Part shown: piece by piece, positions 35,901 to 47,524 of the stretch
Position numbering within the stretch: position 1 is the stretch's first letter
Layout of the letters: each line of letters begins with the position of its first letter
DNA from: Hofstenia miamia
Taxonomy: Eukaryota > Xenacoelomorpha > Acoela
Length of the DNA: 64,000 nucleotides
Assembly (NCBI GenBank): GCA_004352715.1
Contig: SCFE01000004.1
Span: 2,356,518 to 2,420,517, forward strand
Direction of reading: 5' to 3'
Position numbers and translations under genes: made by a program
Notes under the pieces: generated by a model
What the model was told of the DNA's origin: nothing
Seen by the model: only the letters and a program-made list of their open reading frames with translations
The model's database searches: none

Positions 35901-37158
35901 ATAGTTTTTTTTAAATGCAACTAAATTATTTGCATTCTAAAATTCGGTATCATAATTCCAAAAACTATGAGTCGTCGAATATCTTACAACAGAAGTACTT
36001 ATAACCACCTTAATCGCTTTTCTGGAAGCAAGAAAAATGATATCAGACATACTTGAATATAATATATTAATACATGGTGTGTGACTAAAAAATCCATACA
36101 AGAATGTTAGTGAATAAATTTGTTCTTTTTCCACATTTGTATTACTTTCTATAAATAAGAATTTTTGCTCATTTGTTGTAGTTGAAACTTTCGCTAAGAT
36201 GTGAGTCAATTTGTTAATACACCAGTCTGGTTTTGAAAAACTAAAATCTGTATAAAGAATATTTACAATTAAATAGAAATTATTAGCAAGGTTTAAAAAC
36301 TTCTATTATTCTCTTCCACCCAAGCAAGATTTTATTTTTTTACAACTAAGAAAATACAAATAAAATTCCGATACAACACAACTGTTTATGTTGTCCTCTG
36401 TACACAACACTCAACGGCAAGGCTGCAAAAGTCCCACGGTAAGGTTTAGAAATATCTTGCAAATACTTGAATTATACATTAGAAGCAATTTTTAGGGGAC
36501 CTTAGACGAGTTAGGTGGATCACCGGGCAATATTTATATAATAAGTCCAAGAACTAATTATACATAAAATAGTAGATGTCAGTATTATTAAGTTCATTAT
36601 TATAATGTACATTGAATTACATAAATGCTATGTGTGAACTTAAATAGTTTTAGTAAGATCAGAAGTTTTTATGTCGATGTTCGTTTGTTTCTATACATGG
36701 TAGATATTAATTTAATATTAAATAAATATTAACTTTTCAAATTCTAGTCCAAATCCCAATCGAAATTTTTTCAAGAAATACAAAAAGGTGTACGTTAATA
36801 AGTTTAATACAATATATTTGTGCAAATTGCAAACAGAAGAATTGTTTACACACTGATATTATAAAACCAAGGAATTTGGACTTTGTTAATATCCCTACTC
36901 CATAAAAATATTGCAATTGCTTCGTTATTTCACATCCTAAATTATGCGAGAACTTTAATATGAATTTCCGTTTTTATTCCGAGGCGAATCACTCGACCAG
37001 TGAAAACTAACGTGATGTGTTGCTTCACTTCAATGCAATTGCGAACATGATATTAGAAAACCTTGCAAACAGAATTAAAAAAGGGTTCAAATCGGGTAAA
37101 CGAGTTAATTTTTTTACAATTTCACCGGGTCGCAGGGTAACTTTACCCCAGCTGCAAT

Positions 37159-37202
<44 letters not shown>

Positions 37203-38516
37203 AACAAATATTGATACAACCTTTATCAATTTACTACCCGATATTAAGACGAATAGTACATGGAAGTCTCAAATAATCAAAAACAACACCTCAGTCAAAT
37301 ACGCAATTTTTTAATTATTTCTGTTTTATTCTACAACTGGAATCTTATTGTAGTCTAACTAAAATAACATTGCCAGTTTGATTAGGCTTGCTTAGAGATT
37401 AAGGTTATCATCAAGGATAGATACAGGTCGACAGGACTTCCCTTCGGCTCTGGGTCGGGAGGAAGGTTTAAATCGCATTATATCGTGTCATTCGATATAA
37501 CGTTGAAATTTATTTCAGATTACATGCACAGGTTTAACTCTTCATTGAACGATTTAACTGTGTGTTACATTTAACTGTTTTGTCGTCTAACATTTTATGA
37601 TTAGGAAAGCATTGAATTTTTCTACTATTGGATAGCTAGTTGTGTGGAGACGCATATAGACTTCATCTAAATTTGTCACAATCCAAGTTCCTAATTTTAA
37701 TTGTATGTTGCGTGTTTTGGTGACGTGTCACCTTTTGCGAATCTATTCTCTATTGAAATAAACCAATCTGCCTTGAACTCTAGCATGCACTCCTTAAAAC
37801 GGTTTTCTTTAGATTTTTTCCTGTTGCGTTAAGCTTGTTGTCATAGTAAGAAATTGATAACTGTTTGGATTGAAAGCTAGTTTCATAAATGATCAAAAGC
37901 TAATCTGGGGATATTTGTTTTTACTATTAAACTATGTTTTACCATTTTATTCAATTCATTTTGAAAATTATAGATTTTGAATTGATCTTAGTCACTTCAA
38001 ATATTTTTAAAATGAGTAATTCCTTCTGTGGGCCCAAATGATCAACTCGGGCCAAATTTAGGGAGAATGGTCGGTCGTGTTTACATGTCGTTCAGGTCGG
38101 GTTGTGAAGGATCCAAAAAGATTGACCTATTTCCAGGTATGGCCATCATCTTTATTAATCACTTTTCAAAATTGCCTATGCATCCCCAAATGCCTACCCA
38201 AAGGCACGAGGGCGGTTTTAGTCACAGTTCATGCGAACATAACCAAATCGCATCCACAATTGCTCATGGATGAACTCAGATGTATTTTGGTATTAGTGGT
38301 AATAATCATCATCATATTTATCACTTAAAAAGAATCAGGCAAAATAAGTTTTAAATTTAGGAAATTATAGAATAATATTCAAGTTTGAAATAGAATATTT
38401 CAGTACCTAAATTGCATTTCAAATATTCTCAAAAAGAAGTTTTATAAAATTTGTTGTTATTGAAATTTGCACTAAAATAAATATTTCAAAGCTTAAAAAA
38501 CGGCTTCCAAAATTTA
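32986..38516. other. Intergenic, no recognised gene
   Basis: About 5.5 kb of AT-rich sequence with a TA microsatellite at 37163-37200. Short frames (e.g. 33540-33752 +, 35603-35821 +) show no family features. Around 34715-34870 (+) a short stretch (KDKEFLHFVNFIDPG) faintly recalls hAT transposases but is too short to call. Confidence 0.45.
37163..37200. repeat. (TA)n microsatellite
   Basis: 38 bp of TA; the minus-strand frame through it (YIYIYI) is not a gene. Confidence 0.95.
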
Positions 38517-38525
38517 AGCCAATCA
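38517..38525 (+). promoter_or_regulatory. CCAAT-type motif upstream of receptor B
   Basis: AGCCAATCA 52 bp before ATG 38569, identical to the motif 66 bp before receptor A. Conservation between paralogues suggests a retained promoter element; no experimental or comparative support is available here. Confidence 0.3.
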
Positions 38526-38568
38526 AAATTCTTCAAAGGATTTGCAGAGTCATTTTCAGTGCCGAACA

Positions 38569-38900
38569 ATGTCTTACTTCAGTCAGGACGCCATTTTTTT
38601 GCATTTGAACATCATCGTTTCTTACCTGGGAATATTTTTCAATCTATTGCTACTTCTAGTCTACATGCTTAGCAAAAAAATAAAGCCAATTTTTTCAAAT
38701 ACGGTTTTCGTCAGTTTGGCATTGGTGAATTTTACCTCATCCATGGGATTTCTTACAAAATACCAATTCCTTGAAAATCCCTCGCCAGTGAAAAGCAAAC
38801 TTCTAGGAACAGTGTATTGCAGAATACTATTCAGTACCTTTTTTACTTGGGGTTTCATTTATACTGCATGGTTGCATGTATTGTTAATTACATTGGACAG
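38569..38900 (+). CDS. Class A GPCR B, exon 1
   Basis: First coding exon of a 297-residue seven-transmembrane receptor paralogous to receptor A. It encodes residues 1-110 plus two bases of codon 111. TM1 about 7-33 has G21-x-x-x-N25; TM2 has Asn54 in place of Asp 2.50; Cys84 precedes TM3; Asp110-Arg111 closes TM3. It ends GGACAG with GTATTT following, so the phase-2 intron sits in the same Arg codon as in receptor A. ATG 38569 is the first ATG of the frame and aligns with the receptor A start within three residues; the frame is open further upstream but has only TTG there. Reading on past 38900 gives a false extension into the intron. Confidence 0.88.
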
Positions 38901-40915
38901 GTATTTTTTCCACAAAAGCAAATGCTTACATTATACAATGATATATTGCGACTATGCAACACATATATTAATAAGTTTTGGTTTAATGACCGAATCTACG
39001 TGGAAAAAATTTACTTAAAAATATCTACAAACTTATTGTAATGCAATAGCTAAACTTTAGAAAATTTAGAATAATATTCAAAAGCGAATAATTGTCAAAA
39101 ACTTTTTTCGTTTTAGAAATAACCAAGTAATTTATTAATTAGAAGTAATTTAGATGCTTCGGCGTTTTTGATGTACGGCAAATTCAATAAAATAATTAAC
39201 GAGCTTATCTGAGAACCGCATTGAGTTGATAGTTCTTTCTGATTTTCATTTAAAGTTTTCAATCATCTGTCGTAAAACTCACCCCACTTCTTATTTATAA
39301 ATATATTTAAGTACCAGTATAAAAATCAGTTATTGTAAGGCTCTTATAATAATCGAAACATCAATATTTTCACAATTAGATAAAAATCCACAGAGTTCAG
39401 TCAGACCCGACCCGAACCTGACAAATCGGATAACAGTTCAAAATCAATATTCTCAATATTCGTCAATAAAGTGATTTGCTTGTTTGTTTGTTTGATTACA
39501 CTGGATCTATAATTTTGGGTGAATTTCAAACTGTTCAATCAAAAAATCGGTCATTTTTAAGTGTGTTCTAAGCAATTTCGGGATGACTTCAGAAAACAAT
39601 AGGATCGCTTTTGGGTCAAAAGGCAGACCCGATGAGAACTCTAATTGAAGTTAATGCAAATATGCAGGCTACTTCACACTCTTGCGCAACAATACAGATC
39701 AGATTAAATATTCTTGATGTACTTCAAAATAAATTGCGGAATTAGTGCCGAAGGTTTCTTATTTTTTTACAGTTGCTTATCAGGGTCTACACTAACAATT
39801 GTAGGCCATGACTTCAACAATCCAAGATTAAGCAGTTAGCCGTGACAAATAGTCAATAATTTATGCACATACTTTTTAATTCTATATTCTATAGTCATGC
39901 ATAAGTTTTAACTCGAAATAATATCAATTATCTTAAGATTACGTACTTCTACTATAGCGCTTATAAGTTCAAAATGTTGAAATGATTTGAAACAAACATA
40001 CATTTTTTATTATGTTTTTGGTAGCGTTGGTTTGTTTGTCTGTTTGGCTGTTAGCAACTTTGCGGAAAAAATAATCGATGGATTGACCTCCAATTTTCAC
40101 CAGAGGTGCGTCTCCGCCTAAGGAGAAATCCATTAAATTTTGGTGCTGATCCGAGGGTCACAAGCTGCGTGGTGGAGGTCTGCGCTCTTCGAGTGTTATT
40201 CTACTTTTTATTGAAATTCAAATTCCAAGCAATATGAATAGTATTTGTAATTTAGAAGATCATTAGGAAGGAATAAGGGAAATTTAATATTCTTGACTGA
40301 ATTATAAATTTCAATACAATGACAGTTTATTGATAGCAATTTCGATACAATTGAAACTTAATTATTGATATTTGATTTTATACGTTAACATGTAGAAACA
40401 AAGCTAATTCCCTGTTAAGGGCATTCCCAAAATGAATTTTGACTACGCATTAATCAAGTGTTTTCTTTCACTAGTTTCCGGTGCCCAATTGTTCCCAAGA
40501 ATACTGCTATATATATTAATTAACTTGTTTTGTATTAAATCAAAGGCAGCTTTTCAAATCTTTTTTTGGGAAAAAATTATATTTATATTTATATTTATAC
40601 ATATTTGATCATACCAAACTAACTAATGCCTATTATACGTAAATTATGCATATTGTAGCTGTAATTTAACACGAGATAGCTTGAAATTGGATAACCCTGT
40701 AATGACCAGAATTGACCATCTTTAGAAACATTTTGCAAAATGAACTAAATGTATCGGAAACAAAATGAGCTTGTTTTCTATTTAAATCCAAATACGTACA
40801 GCCGTTGCAAACGCATTTACATATTTTTTACATATTATATGATCAAATACATACTATATTATCAAATGCATTTACATATTTTTGTGCATATGAAAAATAA
40901 TCTTGAACTGATTTT

Positions 40916-40923
40916 GGCTCATG
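40916..40923. repeat. Left target-site duplication of the hAT element
   Basis: GGCTCATG immediately before the left terminus CAGGG; the identical octamer follows the right terminus at 43557-43564. Eight-base duplications are the hallmark of hAT insertion. Confidence 0.92.
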
Positions 40924-43556
40924 CAGGGCTGGTCTTTGCGCCCCAAGTCCATCAATTGATGGATGGGGCTGATCAGAGTATGATGCCCCCAAGAAATTCC
41001 TTTTTTTTCGATGAAACCGACCGCAAGAAAAAATAAAAACTTGATAGACAAACGAGAACATACATGTAGTTAGAAAATTTCTGATTTTTTTTCCAAGAGC
41101 ATTTCGCCAATCAAATAATGCAGATACAAATGAAGATGCCAGTAACACTTCTATTTGTGCTGAAAGAAATTTTGAACCCAATCTCCTTAGTGGAATCGCA
41201 ATATGAAATGTTTGATACTGAAGTTTTATGCAATGAAAAATCGGAACCAACGACTTTCTTAATTGCAAAGGCTATAATCGGTGATGATCTGCCTGTATGG
41301 AACCCCGTCTTAGCTGATACTGAAAGAATACAAATCATAAAAATGAACCAAAACAGGTGAAGCTACAAAAGTTTTCCATAGAAAGACAGCAGATTCGGTC
41401 GTTTGTTTGCATGCAGGCTTTTTAGTGTACAGAAAAGTAATAGTCTTTCATCAGTTGGTTGGGGAAAGTCGAATGGCTTGTCAAAAATGATATCTGATCA
41501 TGAAGTTACTGACGAACATCCACAATCTTTGCTTAAATCAAGAGAATTGCTGTAAGGACTCACGCATGGTGGACTAATCGATTATTTGAACCTTACGAAA
41601 TAAGATGAAAACGTCAAGGATTGTCGCGTTATACTGAGTCGTCTTATTGACATTGCAATATTTTTTCCTGGTAGAAATTTTTCGCTTCGAGGAACTACTG
41701 AAAAAATCGGCCATCTTGACAATGGTAGGTTTTTGGGTGAGCTTGAATTAATGGCAAAGTGTGATGCTATCTTATCTAAACATTTTGAAAGGGTTACAAA
41801 GACATTGTAGATCATTATCTTGGAATTATTAACCTTATTGCTGGTGCTTAGAAGATCATATAATTAAACAAATGAAGTCTGCAAAATACTATTCTGTAAT
41901 GCTAGACAATACAACAGATGTATCCCATGAAGAACAGCTTCCATACATACTATGGATAATTAAGACAATACCTTGTGAAGATGTAACAGTTGACGAATAT
42001 TTTCTTGGTTTTGTTGTACTCATGGGTACTGCCGGAATAGATTATTTTATTGCTTTTGAAAAACGAATGAACAGTCTAGGAATAACAATAGCAAACTTCA
42101 GACGACAATCATATGAAAATGCTGCAAATATTAAAAGTAAAAAGAGCGGAATGCAAGCGCGATTACTTAGCGTAAATCCAAAAATCACCCTACATGTCAT
42201 GTTCTGCTAACTCGCTGAATTTAGCAGTTTTTTATTCAGCAAAATCTTCCTCACAATCACTAGCAATTTTCGGACTTGTACAACGGTTGTACAAACTTTT
42301 TGCTTCGTCAGCTCAGAGGTACAGCATACTAAAGAAATCGATAAACATTTAGAGTCAAACCACTGAGTGATACAAGATGGGAGTGCCACGTTGATGCAAT
42401 TAAACTTTTGCGATATGACCTTAAAGGCATTCGTGATGCCTTGATATGTCTTGAGAATTTGCAGCTTAAAAGCAAGACGGCGAAACTCTATCTGACTCTA
42501 CAAGCATACATGAGGCAATCTGCAAATGGCATTTTACAATATCAACCTATCAACCTGTGCTTTGTATAATATTTTGTTTCAAACCAATTTGACAATCAAG
42601 GCAATACAAAGTTCCTCAATTACCCTAGATAATCAAATGGCTGACATTGATAAAACTTAAAATTCCCTATAAACGTATCGTGATTCTGGTTTTAGAAGCG
42701 CAAAGGTCAGTGCTCAAGAAATTGCAGAAGAGCTTGATTTTGACACCTCATTTCCCGTTGTTCATAAGAAAACTTCGGAAATACTGTTTAGTTATAAACA
42801 TCATGATGAAGGAACTACACTACCTGCCGAAAAAAGTTTAATTTTTCAATCCACGTGTTGATGCTGCAATTAGTCAAATTATAGAACAGTTTGATATGCT
42901 GGCCAAATTTTCAAAAAAGATTGGTTTCTTTATCAACAGAACACTATACAAATGTTAAAAAAGCCATGTTTAATTCTGGAAAAATGTCAACGTTTCGGAG
43001 AAATATATGACGATGATATTACTGGCGACATGGTTTTTGAATTGTGTCGTTTTTATGCTGATAAAGGCAATTTGAGAAAGAATTTTAATGATGTTCGTGA
43101 TGATTTAAATTCATGATTTATATCTAAACATGTGTATTGTTTTACGACTTTTGCTTACTTTCGAAATCACAGTAGCTTCGGCTGAGTGATCGTTTTCCAA
43201 ATTAAAACGTGTGAAAACATATTTACGATCAACTATGCCGGACAATCATTTATCAGCGCTTGCAATGATTTCGGTTAACATTGATATAGCTAGACAGCTG
43301 GCATTTGTCAATTAATTGATAAATTCAGCACTTTTAAAGCGAGAAAATCCAGCTTTGCTTAATTATTTATTTATACATATCTTAAAGATTTCTTACTACA
43401 ATATATTTTACATTGATAGCACTACGTTGTGTGTGTTCTTGGGCTTATCTTTTGTGCAGTTTGTACGTATATAAAATACATAATTTTGACATGTCCATAC
43501 AAGGGCCCTGGCTCCTTACATTGATGGGGCTTGCTAAAAAGCAAAGGCCTACTCTG
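40924..43556 (+). mobile_element. hAT DNA transposon with inverted ends and exact 8-bp TSD
   Basis: 2,633 bp. The left terminus CAGGGCTGGTCTTTGC and right terminus (reverse complement) CAGAGTAGGCCTTTGC form 16-bp imperfect terminal inverted repeats (three mismatches) with the CAG-G consensus of hAT elements. GGCTCATG is duplicated exactly on both sides. The interior carries a plus-strand transposase-like frame broken by stops and frameshifts. It lies in the intron of receptor B in the gene's own orientation. The perfect duplication suggests insertion after most of the other elements here. Confidence 0.93.
41118..43330 (+). pseudogene. hAT transposase, TTF-zinc-finger/DUF4371 type (ZMYM1-like)
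   Basis: Recognisable in order: PVWNPVLADTERIQI (about 41300); a Cys-containing TTF-type region; FFPGRNFSLRGTTEKIG and NGRFLGELELMAK (41660-41760), the usual RNLAFRG...NGNFLGLLEL signature of DUF4371; an intact 112-codon frame 41872-42210 with AKYYSVMLDNTTDVSH (Asp of the RNase-H-like DDE core) and GIDYFIAFEKRMNSLG; LSDTRWE- and RYDLKGIRDAL-like blocks (about 42360-42450); and a C-terminal hAT dimerisation block, TVASAERSFSKLKRVKTYLR (about 43160-43230), followed by MPDNHLSALAMISVN. Several frameshifts and stops separate the blocks, so this copy makes no full transposase. In intact relatives it would cut and paste the element. Confidence 0.87.
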
Positions 43557-43564
43557 GGCTCATG
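43557..43564. repeat. Right target-site duplication of the hAT element
   Basis: GGCTCATG, identical to 40916-40923, directly after the right terminus (CTCTG on the plus strand). Confidence 0.92.
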
Positions 43565-43595
43565 TAATCTATGAAGAAACATGATCCATCGTCTT

Positions 43596-43878
43596 TGCGA
43601 CAAAATAAGGGCGGATTCAAATTTTCTTCAAAGTCTTCTCCTCATATGAGTAGAAAGTATATGAAAGCTTCTAATTAAGCCAGTGTCTTCCACCTCTCCC
43701 AAATTCCTATCACAATTGTTTATATTATCANNNNNNNNNNNNNTGCGACAAAATAAGGGCGGATTCAAATTTTCTTCAAAGTCTTCTCCTCATATGAGTA
43801 GAAAGTATATGAAAGCTTCTAATTAAGCCAGTGTCTTCCACCTCTCCCAAATTCCTATCACAATTGTTTATATTATCA
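43596..43878. repeat. 135-bp exact direct duplication around a 13-N gap
   Basis: 43596-43730 equals 43744-43878, with N at 43731-43743 between them. Same signature as 14044-14420: unmerged overlapping contig ends. Confidence 0.9.
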
Positions 43879-44012
43879 CAAATACTTTGTAAAGCATTAT
43901 CGCAAATGGCTTCTTTCCATTTGCAAGCCTCCATACTCACTCCTGATCCTGCATGAACAGGCCATATTTGGGCTGTGACTAGAGTTTCACAGCCGGACTT
44001 GCATTGGGCCAA
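43776..44012 (-). other. Unassigned Cys-rich frame, possibly coding relic
   Basis: 78 codons with six Cys (QCKSGC, ACKWKEAIC, SICDNINNC) and codon content less AT-biased than the flanks. Similar peptide continues past the stop toward 43570 in the same strand. No family recognised; it could be part of another transposon. Its lower half lies in the duplicated segment next to the 43731-43743 gap. Confidence 0.3.
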
Positions 44013-44957
44013 AATTTTAACCCCATGTCTATCTATGTATATAACATAAATCCTGAATATAGCAGCTAGTAGTATTAGTGTTCAGATCTGACCACATAAG
44101 ATGTTTATAGTTTGCAAACGAATAGTATGCTTCAAACTCTTTATAAAATTAATTTTTTGATTAAGCCATATAACTTGCCAAACTTATAATTTTTATTGAT
44201 TTTTATCACTGGATGAATCATAGCTGGCATGTAGTATGAGGTCAAATCTGACCACGTAGGCTTTTTATTGTTAATATGTGTAAGAGATGTTATTGTGACA
44301 TGCTTTTGAATATTTTGCCTTTGGAATACACTTAGGGGTAAGAAATACCCGAACCTTTTGCATAAGAAAATAGTTTTTGAAAAATAAGAAATAAACATTT
44401 GCATTGTGGTTCCGCATTTTTCGATAACCGTAACCAACCGACATATATTAGCATTAAGCATACCCCGACCATAGCCGTAGCAAGTCTAGGCATAGCACAC
44501 CATAGCTGTGGTAGTTAAAATGTTAAGATAAAATGTAGGCATTGTACTGTACATGCAGTCATTAACAGTACTTATGGTCTTGAATGATAACTCACTTTTT
44601 TATGTTACCGTTAAGTTATTTGTGATTTTAGCTTCATATCTTTTATTTTGACAATGTGCAAACAAGCATAAACGTCTATTGTACAGAGCCTAAGAATGAC
44701 GTTATTTTCAATGTCATGGTATGTGCGAAATCCTTACCTTGGCTGATTTAGCTCATTGTAAAAATAAATTGGCTAACCGTAGCTAACAGTTAACCTTAGT
44801 CATTCACCTGATCTTCATTCAGGTCCCAAAGAATTCGTTGTGTTTCTAAGTTCTTCGGTTTTATATTTTTCTTTACTAAAAAAGGCCCTTTGATCTGCGA
44901 ATGTTCAATGACTGCTAACTGTTAGTTCAAGACAGACGCTAGTAATTAAAAGTAGAT

Positions 44958-45083
44958 TGAAATCTATTGTGTAACTTCATTACAATTATATATATAAATG
45001 CACCGACAGGTTTTCATGGTAAACCTGAGAACGCATCATGACATGCGACCGTGTGATTACATGGTAACAACCAATCACCAACA
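44958..45083 (-). repeat. 3' LTR of the Ty3/Gypsy element
   Basis: On the minus strand this 126-bp block starts TGTTGGTG and ends TTTCA, i.e. TG...CA, and is directly preceded by a polypurine tract (45085-45096). A second, shorter copy lies at 47427-47524; it lacks 17-18 bp and 8 bp that are each bounded by short direct repeats in the longer copy. LTRs this short are known in mag-like Gypsy elements. Confidence 0.75.
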
Positions 45084-45084
45084 A

Positions 45085-45096
45085 CCTTTCTTTCCT
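45085..45096 (-). other. Polypurine tract of the Ty3/Gypsy element
   Basis: AGGAAAGAAAGG on the minus strand, one base before the LTR start TGTTGG. This is the expected primer site for plus-strand DNA synthesis and fixes the LTR boundary and element orientation. Confidence 0.75.
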
Positions 45097-45099
45097 AAA

Positions 45100-45924
45100 T
45101 TAGTGTGAAACATAAGGTCCAAAAAATTGCGTTTGTTTCCTTTCGCGTACAGGTCTTTTAGTAAAATTTTCCCTTGCAACAGTGATATTTTTGTCTTCAT
45201 TGCCGTTCCCCATTTTTCCTTCTTCTTCATAGTCATCGTAATATTTTAACTGTGACTGTCTCGGTTTCTGTAGTCTTTTAAGGTGCTGTCGATTTCTTCT
45301 AATAACAATTCCAGATGGCAATTTTATGCCACTCCTGACGCAATACCTTTTGTTTTTCTACCGCTCAAAACCATCACCTCCTCACCAATATGCAGTGGGG
45401 GTAGAAGACGTGCTCCCCTGTCGTAGCATTTCTTTTGTTGCCTCTGCAGCTTTTCATTGATGTCAACCACTTGCTTCCTGTTAATTATTTTTGGGTTTAG
45501 CTTCTTTAAGGACATTGGTATTTTCGTACGTAGGTGTCGACCATGGAGTAACTGTGACGGCGTAATTTCAGTTCCGGAGATTGGGAAGTTGTTGTGTAAA
45601 AGTAGTCCATAGTACGGATCTGTGCATCGCTTTAAGATCTTTTTTACTAAGTGCACCGCTTTTTCAGCCATCCCATTGGATCTAGGATAATGTGGACTAG
45701 AGGTCGTTCGTTTTATCCCATAGTCTTGACAAAACTCTTTCATTTCTCTGGACGCAGCTGGATTATTGTATGCAATCATTATCGCTGGTATTCCTAGAGT
45801 TGAAAAGATGGACTTCAGGTGATTAATAATTGACCGGGCACATTTTGATTGTAACTTCTGCAGAACAATGAATCTAGAGTAATAGTCAACTGCCACTATG
45901 TAATCAGCTTGCTTGAAACTAAAC
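45100..45924 (-). pseudogene. Ty3/Gypsy integrase (C-terminal part of pol), inactive
   Basis: Retroviral-type integrase core, cut at its N-terminal side by the gap at 45925. Seen: the first catalytic Asp in AVDYYSRFI; a block equivalent to SDNGPQF that reads AYNNPAAS, so the second catalytic Asp is Tyr; SSPHYPRSNGMAEKAV with the catalytic Glu; SQLLHGRHLRTKIP; then the C-terminal domain (HIGEEVMVLSGR). A stop at about 45324 is followed in another frame by PSGIVIRRNRQHLKRL, the usual integrase end, so one frameshift is present. The RTSSPHYPxSNGxAE style matches the K02A2.6/mag-like group. No env-like frame is visible. The lost Asp and frameshift make it inactive. Confidence 0.87.
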
Positions 45925-46521
45925 NNNNNNNNNNNNNNNNNNNNNNNNNNNNNNNNNNNNNNNNNNNNNNNNNNNNNNNNNNNNNNNNNNNNNNNNNNNN
46001 NNNNNNNNNNNNNNNNNNNNNNNNNNNNNNNNNNNNNNNNNNNNNNNNNNNNNNNNNNNNNNNNNNNNNNNNNNNNNNNNNNNNNNNNNNNNNNNNNNNN
46101 NNNNNNNNNNNNNNNNNNNNNNNNNNNNNNNNNNNNNNNNNNNNNNNNNNNNNNNNNNNNNNNNNNNNNNNNNNNNNNNNNNNNNNNNNNNNNNNNNNNN
46201 NNNNNNNNNNNNNNNNNNNNNNNNNNNNNNNNNNNNNNNNNNNNNNNNNNNNNNNNNNNNNNNNNNNNNNNNNNNNNNNNNNNNNNNNNNNNNNNNNNNN
46301 NNNNNNNNNNNNNNNNNNNNNNNNNNNNNNNNNNNNNNNNNNNNNNNNNNNNNNNNNNNNNNNNNNNNNNNNNNNNNNNNNNNNNNNNNNNNNNNNNNNN
46401 NNNNNNNNNNNNNNNNNNNNNNNNNNNNNNNNNNNNNNNNNNNNNNNNNNNNNNNNNNNNNNNNNNNNNNNNNNNNNNNNNNNNNNNNNNNNNNNNNNNN
46501 NNNNNNNNNNNNNNNNNNNNN
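45925..46521. other. Assembly gap (597 N)
   Basis: Removes the upstream part of the Gypsy pol gene. Sequence to the right (46522-47425) shows no Gypsy coding, so the element is either deleted internally or mis-scaffolded. Open frames across the N run are artefacts. Confidence 0.95.
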
Positions 46522-47426
46522 ATGTAAAGATCAAAAGCTACAGAAATTGAAAATTAGTTTCATTTAAATGACAAAAGCTTTCCTATTTTGGGCCAAGTAA
46601 ATATCATTATCAACCAAAGACGATGACATGTATTCTAATGTAGTATGAGGATTTTCAACTTTCCCTAACTTAAAACTGATAAAGATTAAAAAGGAAATAC
46701 CGTTTTTCAATCATATGAAAAATTGTATTTCGCCAATTTCCAAAAAAAAAATTTTCAAATCCCTGCACAATCGCCAGACATTTAGACTGTGGAATTTTAT
46801 ACTCTTATGTTATTGAAATATTTCTAGTTATCTTTGGATAAAAAATTCATCAAATTCATCATCTTATCATAAATATTTTTGGTCTCCATAATGATGTAAG
46901 AAATTTGATTTTTGTAATTCAAATAATTTAGTGCAAGCACTACTTTTGTGAATAGATTACTAATGAGTGGATTTATTACTATATGCATTTTTGAGCATAT
47001 TTTTTTCATAATGTATGTATGGGTCCATTATATTCAGATTGTAGACCCCGTTTCATAGAAATTCAACATTTTTTCAAGCGAAATTGAATTTTCAAAACGT
47101 GATTTGGGATTTGATGTTTTCCAAATGATACTACGTAGGATTTTTCTTCGAAAGTATTGATGTTTTATTTTTCAATTACCAGAAATTTTTAAAATAAAAA
47201 ATTTAATATTTTTTCTAGAAAAATGTAATATGGGTCGGTTAAAGAACTTTGAAGTACCATAATTATAATGTATTGACAAGAGCAGTACTTAGTGGAGAAT
47301 GTATTATACATTACAGTCTAACATTCCAAAAATGCAATGCATCATGCAAACTATTCTGATGAAATCTATTATATTATGTAGAAGCCAATATTGTGTGGTT
47401 CATTACGTGGAATTAACCTTGTCAAN

Positions 47427-47524
47427 AAATCTATTGTGTAACTTCATTACAATTATATATATAAATGGTAAACCTGAGAACGCATCATGACATGCGACCG
47501 TGTGGTAACAACCAATCACCAACA
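47427..47524 (-). repeat. Second LTR-like copy
   Basis: Matches 44960-45083 apart from two deletions; its outer edge on the minus strand is also TGTTGGTG. It begins directly after a single N (47426), so it could be the 5' LTR, a solo copy, or an assembly junction. No target duplication with the left flank was found. Confidence 0.6.

Noticed and set aside
38901-39018. Continuation of receptor B exon 1 past 38900
   Set aside because: It reads through a GT donor into non-homologous sequence; the paralogue splices at the same codon.
40749-41036. 95-codon frame overlapping the left hAT end
   Set aside because: It crosses the element boundary at 40924 and has no family features.
45896-46550. Frames of more than 200 codons across the gap
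   Set aside because: They consist almost entirely of N with only a few real codons at the ends.
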